The position numbers were made by a program, and so were the translations under genes. DNA of 47,696 nucleotides from Candidatus Margulisiibacteriota bacterium (GTDB lineage Bacteria; Margulisbacteria; WOR-1; JAKLHX01; JBAZKV01), in assembly GCA_041650635.1 (NCBI GenBank), contig JBAZKV010000014.1:1-47696 (forward strand). Reading direction: 5' to 3'. The notes beneath the pieces are model-generated. The model saw only the letters and a list, made by a program, of their open reading frames with translations, did no database searches and was not told the origin of the DNA. Positions 34,150 through 43,797 of this stretch are shown here, one piece after another (the stretch's first letter is position 1; each line of letters starts with the position of its first letter).

Positions 34150-34986
34150 ATGAGTATAAATCCAGTTGGGCTTGCGGGATTAACAGCATTTGTTGTTTTG
34201 GGACAGGCTGCGCCAGCACAAAAACCTGGCATTTCGTCCCCGTATTTCAGAGCACTTAAATTCCAGATAGACACGGAAGTAGACAATTTGTTCAAGATAA
34301 CTGATAACAAGTCTTCTGAGTTCGAAAATACTGCGAAGACAGTCGCCAAAAAGATTACGGATCTTTTTGATTCTTATTCGCTTCAGCCATGGATGAAAGG
34401 CCATCTTCTAATGAAACTCTTTGAGATCGGCCTCAATTTCCCCAAAACATCTAGTCTTGTATCTGACATAAGGAAACAATGGGGAGATATACCGAAAGAC
34501 AGCGTCGGGAAGGTGGTAATCAGCGCGGATATATGCAAAGCCTTAGGTCTTGGGGATGCTGCCAAAGAACTAAATGCAATGCCTGCCGTTCCAGGAACAG
34601 ATGAAGATCTCGGATCATATATTAGGGAATGGTTGTTTGCTCTATGTGACATTAAGTCCGCTTTAATAACAAAGGACAGGGATGCCCATGTAGCCGCCAG
34701 AAAGTCTTTGGCAGGAGTTATTAACAAAGAAGGCTGCAAAGAGAAAATAACAAAACTGGCGCTTGATGCAATACTTGAGAGCCTTGATGTTCAATGGGAT
34801 GATGAGGCTCAAATAGGAATCGACCGGGCAGCAGGACTTGACATATCAAATAAATGGATTGCGTTATCTGCCAAAGGTCCCATTCCTCTTTCGGAGTCAA
34901 CAAGAACAGCCCTGGGACTTGACGCTAACATTACGCAGTTAATGAACATACCTCCTATACCGAAATCTGATCCCAATGCCCTGTAG
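34150..34986 (+). CDS. Unrecognised 278-residue protein built from two copies of a shared module
   Basis: GGGAG lies before the ATG. A hydrophobic N-terminus (LAGLTAFVVLGQAAPAQ, 7-24) could be a weak signal or anchor. The body contains an internal duplication: QWGDIPKDSVGKVVIS then ALGLGDAAKELNAMP (from Trp111), and KWIALSAKGPIPLSES then ALGLDANITQLMNIP (from Trp236). The second copy is preceded by AILESLDVQWDDE and GLDIS, also found at the end of the 27418 protein. A related stretch occurs in the 35134 protein at residues 130-160. No family is recognised. Confidence 0.6.
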   Translation: MSINPVGLAGLTAFVVLGQAAPAQKPGISSPYFRALKFQIDTEVDNLFKITDNKSSEFENTAKTVAKKITDLFDSYSLQPWMKGHLLMKLFEIGLNFPKTSSLVSDIRKQWGDIPKDSVGKVVISADICKALGLGDAAKELNAMPAVPGTDEDLGSYIREWLFALCDIKSALITKDRDAHVAARKSLAGVINKEGCKEKITKLALDAILESLDVQWDDEAQIGIDRAAGLDISNKWIALSAKGPIPLSESTRTALGLDANITQLMNIPPIPKSDPNAL

Positions 34987-35133
34987 TGAATAATTAGGAG
35001 GTTAATCGAATCGCCTTTACAGGACTTGAGAAAGCTAAGGCACAGCTTCAGGAGGATTGTTTTGTTGGGCTCGTTGGAATCGTGCTGAAATTATTCCGGT
35101 ATATAGGCAGCAGGAAAAATAAGGGAGACTATA

Positions 35134-38100
35134 ATGTCTGATTTATTGAGAGCTTTTAGAGCCGATAGAAACAACGGCAGCACAGCTTTGCAAGGCGAGT
35201 CACAAGAAAGGGCTCGTCGCCATTCGCCTTCCGCCCGCCGGAGGAGACCTTCTGAAACCTCGACATCTCCCACTCCGCAGAATGATGTTCCTTTACCTAG
35301 CAACCTTATTGAGAGCTGGACTCCATATAAGCAAATTATAAGCAACAAGATTGACCACTCCACTGAAATAGAAGACCATCTCTCGGCAAGAAAAGCCATA
35401 GCATTTTTTCTTCAGGCAACGAGGGGAGATATAGTAACTTTCTCTCTCTCAAAACTTACAAACAGTTTGTTTGCCTTTGATATAAAAAGAGAAGTCGAAT
35501 TGGCTAATTTAATCTGCTCTCAGTGGAAGCAGATTATCGATGGAACAAAGACCGATGGGATAATTAGCTTGTCGGCCCTTACCATTGATGACCTCAAATC
35601 GCTTGGCATTTTAGACGCCTCAATAAGCAGCTACACAAAAGCGACCGAAGCAATAGCTAAATTCAACTATGTAAAAGCCAATCACGACAGAAATACCTTC
35701 TCTGTCGATCTTAAGACTCTTCCTAATATTGCCCTCTCCGATACCGCAAACCACTACATCTATGAACTCATCACACTGGGGCCTATAGATGCCGTGCTTT
35801 CGTCCCCGAGAACGACCCAGGACCAGGTCAATGAGGTCATTGCTTCCTTGGAGGCTATAGTCAGAGAGTCTTCCGGGGACAGGGAGTTTTTGGCCGTGCC
35901 CGCAAAACTTATGCTGGCAGAAGCCTATTCAAGGTCCGAAGCAACCAGGAGTAAGGCGCTGGACATATACAACGAATTAATAGGCGCTTTGACAGACCCC
36001 AAGCAACTGTTAAAAGCCAAACTCGGCCTGGCAAACGCGCTTGTTTCGTATAACAGGGAGCTTGATAAGGCAAAAGGGCTGTTCATGGAGGTTTTATCTG
36101 ACCAAAGAGGCGACAAATTCTCAAAAGAAATGGCCGCTGTTGGGCTAGCCAATCTCATGCAGAACGGCAAAACAGAAGAAGGCAGGGCCTTTGCCAGGTC
36201 CGTTTTTGAGGCGCTGCTTGATCCCGACAACAAAAAGAGAGTCGTTGATATGCCTGCGGGGCTGGAAGGGGTTAAAGATGCTCTGACTTCCTTAGGAAGG
36301 ACCGATAATGCCTATGTAAAAGCCTGGGCAACAGTAAGTCTTGCCAACTACTTTATCATGGCCGGGGATATGAAAAGCGCCTCCGATTATTCAAAAATAG
36401 CTCTTGAGCTTCCTGCCGTTGCCCCGCATCTAAAGGCGCAGGCTTTTTCCAATCTTGGCATCATCCGCATCGGGGACAGCGATTTTAGGATAGCGCACCA
36501 ATACTTTGAAACGGCCGCAAGGCTCCAGCCAAATGACCCCGCGCTCCACATATATAAAGCCAGAGCCATGTTCCTGACAGAAAGATTTTCTGCCGACCGT
36601 TTTATGGAAAGCTACCAAACCGCGATAAAGCTCATCTGGCAGCGGGTTGATCCGGAAGAAAAGTCCTTTGATCTTGAACAACTGCTGTCCTGCGCCATGG
36701 CAGGGAAAGACAACGAACTCTTTGGCAGGCTTTCCGCAACAGGACAGGGACGGTTCCTTCTTTTGACCGCGCTCGAAGCCAAAGCCAAGGTTGTTTTTGC
36801 CGGCGGCGACACTGTTCTTGCCGCACAGTATCTTGAAAAAGCAAGGGACCTTTTTGACGGCTGGAAAAAAGACAGCCTTGAGGTCGGGGCGGACTATCTG
36901 TTTGAACAGCAGCTGCATTATGACCTTGCGACTTTTTATACGGCCTGGCCCATTAATCCCAGGTTCGAGGACGCAAGAAAAGAGTATGAACTTCTTAAAG
37001 AACTCGGAGCCCCATCCTGGTGGGTAAAAGACCAGCTGGCCTTCCTTCATCACACCGTGCTTGGGCTCAACGCCTCAAGCGGCTCCCTTTCGGCCTATCT
37101 TAGAAAGTATTTTGAGAACGGCCAGCTTACCGTTAATTTTGACAAGAACGGCGGTGCGGCAGATGCCTTCTTCTTTACCGACGAGGAAAAGACCAGGGGA
37201 ATAACGCTTCATCTGGGCATCTATTCCGGAGGGGCCTGGAGCGCGGCAGCGGGACTTTCCCAGGCCAGGGGGCCGGTAACGCTTTCGGCAGGGCTTCATG
37301 CTTCCTCAGACGGCAACGGCGATAAAGTGCTTGGTTTTGATGTCGAGGCGTCAAAAAGATTTGACAGGTTTTTTAAGGCCGGGTTAAGGGGCCGATTTGA
37401 CCAGCACATAGGAGAATACAAATACAGCGAATGGGAACTGACGGCTTTTGCATATTATGCCAGGAGCATAGATAAAGGGACCACTTTTTTTGCCAGGCTT
37501 GAGATCGGGGTAGGACAAAAAGCGCAAACCGCGTGGAAAACATTTTTTGAAGCCGCAAAACAGAAAAGGGTCCCGGGCTGGCAGTGGAAAAGCGAAACCG
37601 TTTCTTTTACAAGAATTTCCTCTCATCCAAATGACTTAAGCGGCCAGCACTACTGCGACAAGATCTACTGGCGCACTCAGCCGCTTTACGATCAAAATCA
37701 TGATGAGATCTCTTTGTGGCATGTAGACACGATGCTGCGGACCTCGCTCAAACCGATCGAGCTTGTTACAATTGATCCTGACGATTCATCAGCGGAGCCC
37801 GCCGAGATCCAGCTGATGAGGATCGAAAAAAGAAGTGTCGGGCTCCCGGCTTCGGGACCGTTCTGGGACCCCAATGTCAGCACTGTATATCCCTATATAA
37901 GCACTCCCAGGACCGGCAGGCCGGATGATTCCGTAATAGACGCGATACCTTTTGATTCCCTTCTTAGGACAGAGATCGGCCCGGACGGCAACGCGCTGCC
38001 GACCATACCTGTCACGGTCTACGAAGAAAGGATCTCAAATACCGAATACAGCCGAAGCAACGGCACATTAACGACCACCATTACTATACAGGGGAAGACC

Positions 38101-39906
38101 GAAACGGAGGACTGGCGCGACAGCTACCAGCTTATCTACGAAAAGACCTCGGAGTCTCTGGTAATTTGGAAAAAAGACCTCGTGACCGGGGAAAGGGAGC
38201 AGGTCTACAGCGGCGCCTCCGTAAGGGACGGCAGCATTGCCGTGCAGAATTATCTCAACGCCAGGCTTTCTGTGGGGGTAGAAAAACGCCTCCCCGGAGG
38301 AATGGTGGGAATAGAAGGCTTTGGCCAGATCACCAAGTTTTGGGGTGGATCGGATCCTAACGGGAATCCTTCCCATGTATTGGACCCTGATTCTTATGAC
38401 TATGGGGTTCGCCTGTACGGGACAAAGATCATGGACGATCACAGCCTGCTCACGGGAGAGGTCGGATGGAGCCGTTCCAACGGCATCAATTGGAGATTGG
38501 GCGCTCAAGTCCTTGTGGGAGGAAAAGCCGGCAGGGCGGATATCAATGTCCCCAGATTTGAACTCGGCCTTTCCAGCCCAGGAGGGGTATATGCCGATTT
38601 TGGCACCTACAAGTACCGCGTAGGTTATAACGGCAGAGGATATGGCGCTTCTCTTTGCCTGGGAGAAGAGCTTGCGCTTTCGCTGACCAACAGGGGATTT
38701 GGGCTATCGGGCCCGGCTGGTCTTGCTTTTGGCTCAGGCGGGTTTTCCTGGAGCCCTGTCGTAGCAGGAATTCAGTGCCTTACCTCCTACTTTTTTGAGA
38801 TAAAGCCACTAAGGGACAACAGGCACGAACTCGAAGCAAAGCTAAAGGACGAGCAGGACCTCTTAAAGAGAGCCCTGCTTAACCACCATCTGGACCTTGC
38901 CAGGATCAAAGAAGAATCCAGCCGCGCCAATATAGGCGGGGACCTTACTTTGCTGCGCTTTTTGGGCAACAATTCGGACAAAGCCTTCGGCGTTATTAAT
39001 GCCGAAATAAGCAAAGCTATCTCTTCAATGAAAGAAAAGCTTGATAAAAAAGAGAACGCTCAGGAAGAAATAACCTATCTTCTTCTGACGCTGTCATCCC
39101 CCGGCATGGGAAGGCATATAAACAAGGCGCAGATAGCGCTTGAGCTGTCGGCTATTATCAAGGCCGGCGGGGATAATGCCAAATTCATCACAGACCTGTG
39201 GGCAGCTTTTCCTGCCGAACTGAAGCCAAAAGAAGATGACCAGGCCGCTTTAACTATCTTCGAGGGAAAAGATAAATACGCGGTCTCGGTAAGGACAAAA
39301 GACCTGGTAGAAGCGGTGCTGGGCGGCAAGTACGAAGAATTTCAAAAAGACCTCCTGCTGGGCGAAAAAGCCCTGGATCAAATAAAGAAGGTCCGGGACC
39401 TGTTAAGAAGGGACGATCTAAGGTCTTCCTTTGACAGGAGCAGTGCCATGTCAAAACAGAGCAGGTCAAAACATGACTTTGACACCATGGTTTACGACCT
39501 TACAAAAGCCACCAGAAAATTGATAGAAGAAAATGCCGATGGAAGCAACAACGACCAAATATATGTCAATTCGCTGGTCCTTTTATCGCTGGCAAACCAG
39601 GTAGGCAGGCAGACCATAATCCCTATTTTGAGCCGGGTAATATCAGATGTTCCCGAAGAAATACAAAAAAGGCTTGAAGCCCGCTTTGAAGGCTTTTATC
39701 AGTCCCGGGCGCTTGCCGTTTTGGACCTCAAGGATACAGGCATAGATTTTACCGTTAGCGAAAGGACCGGGGAAAAGGATAGCAATCAAAGGTATATCAG
39801 AATAGAAAGAACAACCCATTACAGCATGACAGAATTTGTACACCGTTCCATCAGCAGAACGATCAGGGAAGAGACAGCTGATGGGGGAAGCACGGAAAGG
39901 CAGTAA
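35134..39906 (+). CDS. 1590-residue TPR plus beta-rich protein, exporter-like
   Basis: GGGAG lies before the ATG. Residues 26-50 are Ser/Arg/Pro-rich, and 130-160 match the module of the 34150 protein (SQWKQI, GIISLSALT, LGILD). Residues of about 190-645 are TPR helices (YSRSEATRSKALDIYNELI, NLGIIRIGDSDFRIAHQYF). Residues of about 665-1225 are beta-rich with alternating aromatic and small residues (GITLHLGIYSGGAWSAAAG, YGVRLYGTKIM), like a barrel. The tail is helical. TPR followed by a barrel is the plan of cellulose exporter BcsC and relatives. Against that, no signal peptide is visible. It is followed after 5 nt by the UDP-sugar pyrophosphorylase-like gene. Exporter role is a hypothesis. 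Confidence 0.55.
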   Translation: MSDLLRAFRADRNNGSTALQGESQERARRHSPSARRRRPSETSTSPTPQNDVPLPSNLIESWTPYKQIISNKIDHSTEIEDHLSARKAIAFFLQATRGDIVTFSLSKLTNSLFAFDIKREVELANLICSQWKQIIDGTKTDGIISLSALTIDDLKSLGILDASISSYTKATEAIAKFNYVKANHDRNTFSVDLKTLPNIALSDTANHYIYELITLGPIDAVLSSPRTTQDQVNEVIASLEAIVRESSGDREFLAVPAKLMLAEAYSRSEATRSKALDIYNELIGALTDPKQLLKAKLGLANALVSYNRELDKAKGLFMEVLSDQRGDKFSKEMAAVGLANLMQNGKTEEGRAFARSVFEALLDPDNKKRVVDMPAGLEGVKDALTSLGRTDNAYVKAWATVSLANYFIMAGDMKSASDYSKIALELPAVAPHLKAQAFSNLGIIRIGDSDFRIAHQYFETAARLQPNDPALHIYKARAMFLTERFSADRFMESYQTAIKLIWQRVDPEEKSFDLEQLLSCAMAGKDNELFGRLSATGQGRFLLLTALEAKAKVVFAGGDTVLAAQYLEKARDLFDGWKKDSLEVGADYLFEQQLHYDLATFYTAWPINPRFEDARKEYELLKELGAPSWWVKDQLAFLHHTVLGLNASSGSLSAYLRKYFENGQLTVNFDKNGGAADAFFFTDEEKTRGITLHLGIYSGGAWSAAAGLSQARGPVTLSAGLHASSDGNGDKVLGFDVEASKRFDRFFKAGLRGRFDQHIGEYKYSEWELTAFAYYARSIDKGTTFFARLEIGVGQKAQTAWKTFFEAAKQKRVPGWQWKSETVSFTRISSHPNDLSGQHYCDKIYWRTQPLYDQNHDEISLWHVDTMLRTSLKPIELVTIDPDDSSAEPAEIQLMRIEKRSVGLPASGPFWDPNVSTVYPYISTPRTGRPDDSVIDAIPFDSLLRTEIGPDGNALPTIPVTVYEERISNTEYSRSNGTLTTTITIQGKTETEDWRDSYQLIYEKTSESLVIWKKDLVTGEREQVYSGASVRDGSIAVQNYLNARLSVGVEKRLPGGMVGIEGFGQITKFWGGSDPNGNPSHVLDPDSYDYGVRLYGTKIMDDHSLLTGEVGWSRSNGINWRLGAQVLVGGKAGRADINVPRFELGLSSPGGVYADFGTYKYRVGYNGRGYGASLCLGEELALSLTNRGFGLSGPAGLAFGSGGFSWSPVVAGIQCLTSYFFEIKPLRDNRHELEAKLKDEQDLLKRALLNHHLDLARIKEESSRANIGGDLTLLRFLGNNSDKAFGVINAEISKAISSMKEKLDKKENAQEEITYLLLTLSSPGMGRHINKAQIALELSAIIKAGGDNAKFITDLWAAFPAELKPKEDDQAALTIFEGKDKYAVSVRTKDLVEAVLGGKYEEFQKDLLLGEKALDQIKKVRDLLRRDDLRSSFDRSSAMSKQSRSKHDFDTMVYDLTKATRKLIEENADGSNNDQIYVNSLVLLSLANQVGRQTIIPILSRVISDVPEEIQKRLEARFEGFYQSRALAVLDLKDTGIDFTVSERTGEKDSNQRYIRIERTTHYSMTEFVHRSISRTIREETADGGSTERQ

Positions 39907-39911
39907 GAATT

Positions 39912-41357
39912 ATGGTAGGCCCAATTGGACCATCAGGGACGGGATCTGCAAGGGCTGTATATTGGCCTCACAGAATTAATTTATCCACTAACGATACTTT
40001 CATAAATTCCTGGAGGGATGCAATTCAGGGATCACTGCAAAGTTTTTATCGCGGCGGTTTACAAAGGACCTCTTTTCAAGGTGTTTCAAGAGACCTGCAT
40101 ACTATTGGAGCATATCCTAATCTCAGATTTGTTGAACGTATGGCAATGGACGGACAGATAAAGATTATTCCTCCTACGATCGGGCAGAGTCATGAGCAGG
40201 CTGTATTTAATATGTTCTTGCAAGGGCACTCTCTTACCAGACACGATGCCGCCGGAGAAGCAACAAGGCTCGGGTTGGGGACCAAATATGTTCTGACCCC
40301 TCAGCAACTTGTTGATTCTCTCCTTGCTGACAGCGCAATGGCAGCACAAGTAGAACGCTTACGCAGCGAAGGGATCATTACACCGGACAATGGAACAAAT
40401 TTGTACCCGATTTCCATGGGTGAAAGGCATATGCTTCAAACAGCTTTAAAGTTCCGCAATATGGGGCTGGAAACAGGAGAGGATATTCTTGGAAACCAGT
40501 ACAACCTTGTTATAATGAATGAAGCTACCTCGGACGAAATAGTCCAAGGATTTGCAGATCATTCATATTTTGGCTTTGATCCGGAAAAGTGCCTCTTCAT
40601 GACCCAGTCCCCCTACCATGGCTTCAATATAGCTGATGGTTCGGTATATTATGACTATAAATCCCCGAAACATCTTTATAACCATGGCGCAATGGTAATG
40701 CAGCTTATGATGGACGGCCAGGTATTCACATTCTTGAACAGTGAACGGTGGCACATGTCCAGGGCTGACTTCAGGTTAATATTAAAACAAATGATGCATA
40801 TGATCGCTTATAACATAGAAGATTATGGCTACCTAATTGATGAAGGCTTTGACAATAATGCCATAGCATCTGCGCTTGATGCCCGCAGGGCCGGATATTC
40901 TATGGTGATGGAGCTGGTAGGGCAAAAAAGCCCTCCTCAATCGGGCGGTTTTTGGGGAAGAGATTCGCTGGCAAATGCTGATATCGTAATTGAAAGCGAT
41001 TCCGCCGGGATATCAAAAGCTTTGTACCCGGATGAGTTTCAAGCCTTTATTTCTGGAATAAGTCTTTTGAACAAGAATTTTAACCAATACCTGAATCCTT
41101 TGGATGTTATGGACGCTGTTTTAGCTTACGGTTTCCCTATTCACCTGAAGGCCCAAGATGGGGCTCTTTATCCACAACCTCCTCAAGGGGATATTAACTT
41201 CCTGGTCCCAACAGCCTTTTGTAGAAGAACTATAATTCCGCCGATAACCGGAATTAAGGAAAAAGCTGATATTCCGCCGGGATTAACGGCTTTTGCCGCT
41301 CAAGACCGCATGCCCGGTTTTGCAGAATTGGCACAGGAGTATGGATTCATACGCTAG
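39912..41357 (+). CDS. Divergent UDP-sugar pyrophosphorylase (UDPGP family)
   Basis: The product has 481 residues. Residues 113-125 (AAGEATRLGLGTK) match the nucleotide-binding loop of the family (AGGxGTRLGxxxPK), with Lys125 in the place of the UTP-contacting Lys. Then come IMNEATSDEI (201-210), DHSYFGFD (216-223) and FMTQSP (229-234), in the family order (IMTN..T, YFG, F.Q). These enzymes make UDP-sugars from UTP and sugar-1-phosphate. It is divergent (AAGEA in place of AGGxG), so specificity cannot be given. It lies 5 nt after the exporter-like gene, which suggests it supplies a glycan made by this cluster. Confidence 0.7.
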   Translation: MVGPIGPSGTGSARAVYWPHRINLSTNDTFINSWRDAIQGSLQSFYRGGLQRTSFQGVSRDLHTIGAYPNLRFVERMAMDGQIKIIPPTIGQSHEQAVFNMFLQGHSLTRHDAAGEATRLGLGTKYVLTPQQLVDSLLADSAMAAQVERLRSEGIITPDNGTNLYPISMGERHMLQTALKFRNMGLETGEDILGNQYNLVIMNEATSDEIVQGFADHSYFGFDPEKCLFMTQSPYHGFNIADGSVYYDYKSPKHLYNHGAMVMQLMMDGQVFTFLNSERWHMSRADFRLILKQMMHMIAYNIEDYGYLIDEGFDNNAIASALDARRAGYSMVMELVGQKSPPQSGGFWGRDSLANADIVIESDSAGISKALYPDEFQAFISGISLLNKNFNQYLNPLDVMDAVLAYGFPIHLKAQDGALYPQPPQGDINFLVPTAFCRRTIIPPITGIKEKADIPPGLTAFAAQDRMPGFAELAQEYGFIR

Positions 41358-41361
41358 ATAA

Positions 41362-43779
41362 TCAACCGAGCTCTGCTTCAACCTTTACGGTTTTATTGCC
41401 CTTGATGGGAGGAACGATGTTTCCCTTGATTTCTTTTCCGTCTATCAAAAAGCGTTTAACCCCTTTAGAAACATGGTCGGGATTTTTTACCGTGATGTGA
41501 TAATTGCACCCGCGGAAGGTCCTCTTAACCTCAAATCCGTCCCATGAGGAAGGTATGCACGGGTCTATCATAAGGCCTTCGTACTCCGGCCTGATCCCCA
41601 GTATCCACTGCGACACGGCTATAAAGTTCCAGCAGGCCGAGCCGGTCAGCCAGGCATTTTTGCCCTCGCCAAAGTCTTTGTGGTCTTTGCCCGCTATCAT
41701 CTGGCAATACACATAGGGCTCTATCTTTCTTACATCCGGATCTTTGCTGGGAGGAAGAACGGATTTGTAATACTCAAATGCCCGGTCTCCCCTTCCCATA
41801 ATGCACTCGGCTATCACTATCCACGGATTTGGATGGCAGAAGATCGCCCCGTTCTCTTTGAGCCCCGGAGGATAGATCGATATTGAGCCCAGTTGGTGGT
41901 AGAACTTGGAAAAGGACGGCTGAAGGATAAGGATGCCGTGCTCCGTTGCCAAAATATCCTTGACCGAATCCAGGCATTGCAGAGCTCTGTCTTTGTCCGC
42001 CACGCCGCCCATCAGCGCCCAGCCCTGTGTTTCAAGAAAGATCTTTCCCTCGGTGTTCTTTTTGGAGCCGACAGGTTTCTTGTTGTCGTCAAAGGCCCTT
42101 ACATACCATTTGCCGTCCCAGGCAACGGCATTTATCTTGTCCTTTACTTTTTTGTGCAGTTTTGCGTATTTTACCGAGTCCGACTTCTTCTTTAAAAGGG
42201 CGGCCATCCTGCTGACCTCAAGCAAAGCGCCTGAGAGCATCTGCGCCACCATCACGGATTCGGCCTGTTTTTTCGGACCTATCATGTTGAGGCAGTCGTT
42301 CCAGTCAGCAAAGCCGGCCAGAGGCAGCCCGTGCGGACCCGCGTGTTTAAGCGAATAATTAACGGCCCTTACCAGGTGTTCGAACATGGTCCCCTTGACC
42401 TGAGCCTGTCGAAGGCCTTTTTTGCCCGTGTCATACGGCACTTTTTGCAGAAGGAATTTAATGTCACCCGTCTCTTTTATGTAAGCGGCCACCGAGTAAA
42501 CCAGCCACAGGTGGTCGTCCGAATAGCCCCTGCCGTTGCCCTTTTTTGTAAGCGGCGAATACTGGTGGTAGGCGTCCCCTTCCTCGAACTGCGTCGAGGC
42601 AAGGTCTATCAGGCGCTGCTTAACGCCTTCGGGTATCTGGTAGACAAAGCCCATCGTGTCCTGGTTGCTGTCGCGGAACCCCATGCCGCGGCCGATGCCG
42701 GATTCATAATAGGAGGCCGATCTTGACCAGTTAAAGGTGGTCCTGCACTGATACTGGTTCCACACATTAAGCATCATGTTGAGGTCTTCGTCCGGGGTCC
42801 TTACTTCGAGTTTGCCAAGGTTCTCTTCCCAGGCTTTGTTAAGGCCGCGCAGCTCTTTTTCGGCCTCCTCTTTTTTTGAATACTTTGCGGACAGCGCTTT
42901 GGCCTCTTTTTTGTCCTCGCTGTATCCCAGGACAAAGATAACGGTCTTTGTCTCGCCGCTCTTTAGCGGCAGCTGGATATTGTGGCTGCCCACAGGGGCC
43001 CAGCCGCAAGCGATAGAATTGTTGGACTTGTTCTCCACCACGGCCCTGGGGCCGGAAAGGTCCCCGTACCTGCCCAGAAAATCCTCCCTCTGGGTATCAA
43101 ACCCGGCCAGGGGCTGGCTTGCCGAAAAGTAGGCAAAATAGCTTTTTTCCACCCGGTATCTGGACATGTTGTAAATGACCTGTCCCTCAACTTCGGTCTC
43201 GCCTATGTTCAGATTGTACTGATAATCGGTCATGTCGTTAAGCGCGTCCCAGAGGCAGAATTCCACAAAAGAGAAGATGCTAAGCTGCCTTTCCTGAAGG
43301 CTCTGGTTCTTTACTTCCATCATCCAGATCTCGCAGTTTTGGTCAAGCGGGACAAAATAAGTGGTCTTGGTCTGTATGCCCTTATAGGTTGCGGTTATCG
43401 TGGTATACCCGAGGCCGTGCCTGCATTCATAGACATAATCGTCCTTTTTGCCCTCCTGCACAGCGAACAGTTTGGACGAATCGTCGCTGTATTTTGCAAA
43501 AGGCTTTTGCACCGGCTGCCAGGAGGCCGACCAGAACTCGGAGGTCTTGTTATCGCGGATGTAAAGATAGCGCCCTCCCCTGTCATAGGGGATGTTGTTG
43601 TACCTGTAGCGCAAGAGCCTTCTTTCTTTTGGGTCTTTGTAAAAGCTGTAGCCTCCGGCCGTGTTGGACATAAGCGCGCAGTATTCCCGGCTCCCAAGGT
43701 AATTGATCCACGGCAGCGGTGTATCCGGCCTCGTTATCACATACTCCTTTTTTTCTTTGTCAAAATAGCCGTATTTCAT
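41362..43779 (-). CDS. GH94 cellobiose-phosphorylase-like enzyme
   Basis: The product has 805 residues, normal for cellobiose phosphorylase (about 811). The catalytic Asp492 is in GFADWNDCLN, and GMGFRDSNQD (366-374) and the C-terminal WILGIRPEYEGLMIDPCIP are family hallmarks. It cleaves beta-linked glucosides with phosphate to give sugar-1-phosphate, so it is cytosolic and saves energy. No signal peptide is present. It is 18 nt downstream of the GH42 gene and is probably cotranscribed. It ends 4 nt from the end of the convergent gene at 39912. Chito- or laminari-oligosaccharide specificity is not excluded. Confidence 0.85.
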   Translation of the reverse strand: MKYGYFDKEKKEYVITRPDTPLPWINYLGSREYCALMSNTAGGYSFYKDPKERRLLRYRYNNIPYDRGGRYLYIRDNKTSEFWSASWQPVQKPFAKYSDDSSKLFAVQEGKKDDYVYECRHGLGYTTITATYKGIQTKTTYFVPLDQNCEIWMMEVKNQSLQERQLSIFSFVEFCLWDALNDMTDYQYNLNIGETEVEGQVIYNMSRYRVEKSYFAYFSASQPLAGFDTQREDFLGRYGDLSGPRAVVENKSNNSIACGWAPVGSHNIQLPLKSGETKTVIFVLGYSEDKKEAKALSAKYSKKEEAEKELRGLNKAWEENLGKLEVRTPDEDLNMMLNVWNQYQCRTTFNWSRSASYYESGIGRGMGFRDSNQDTMGFVYQIPEGVKQRLIDLASTQFEEGDAYHQYSPLTKKGNGRGYSDDHLWLVYSVAAYIKETGDIKFLLQKVPYDTGKKGLRQAQVKGTMFEHLVRAVNYSLKHAGPHGLPLAGFADWNDCLNMIGPKKQAESVMVAQMLSGALLEVSRMAALLKKKSDSVKYAKLHKKVKDKINAVAWDGKWYVRAFDDNKKPVGSKKNTEGKIFLETQGWALMGGVADKDRALQCLDSVKDILATEHGILILQPSFSKFYHQLGSISIYPPGLKENGAIFCHPNPWIVIAECIMGRGDRAFEYYKSVLPPSKDPDVRKIEPYVYCQMIAGKDHKDFGEGKNAWLTGSACWNFIAVSQWILGIRPEYEGLMIDPCIPSSWDGFEVKRTFRGCNYHITVKNPDHVSKGVKRFLIDGKEIKGNIVPPIKGNKTVKVEAELG

Positions 43780-43797
43780 CTCTTTTCCTTTCTTGTT

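Noticed and set aside
35086..35113. Another sigma-28-like promoter before the 35134 gene
   Set aside because: TGAAATTA is present but the CGATA at the required distance is not.
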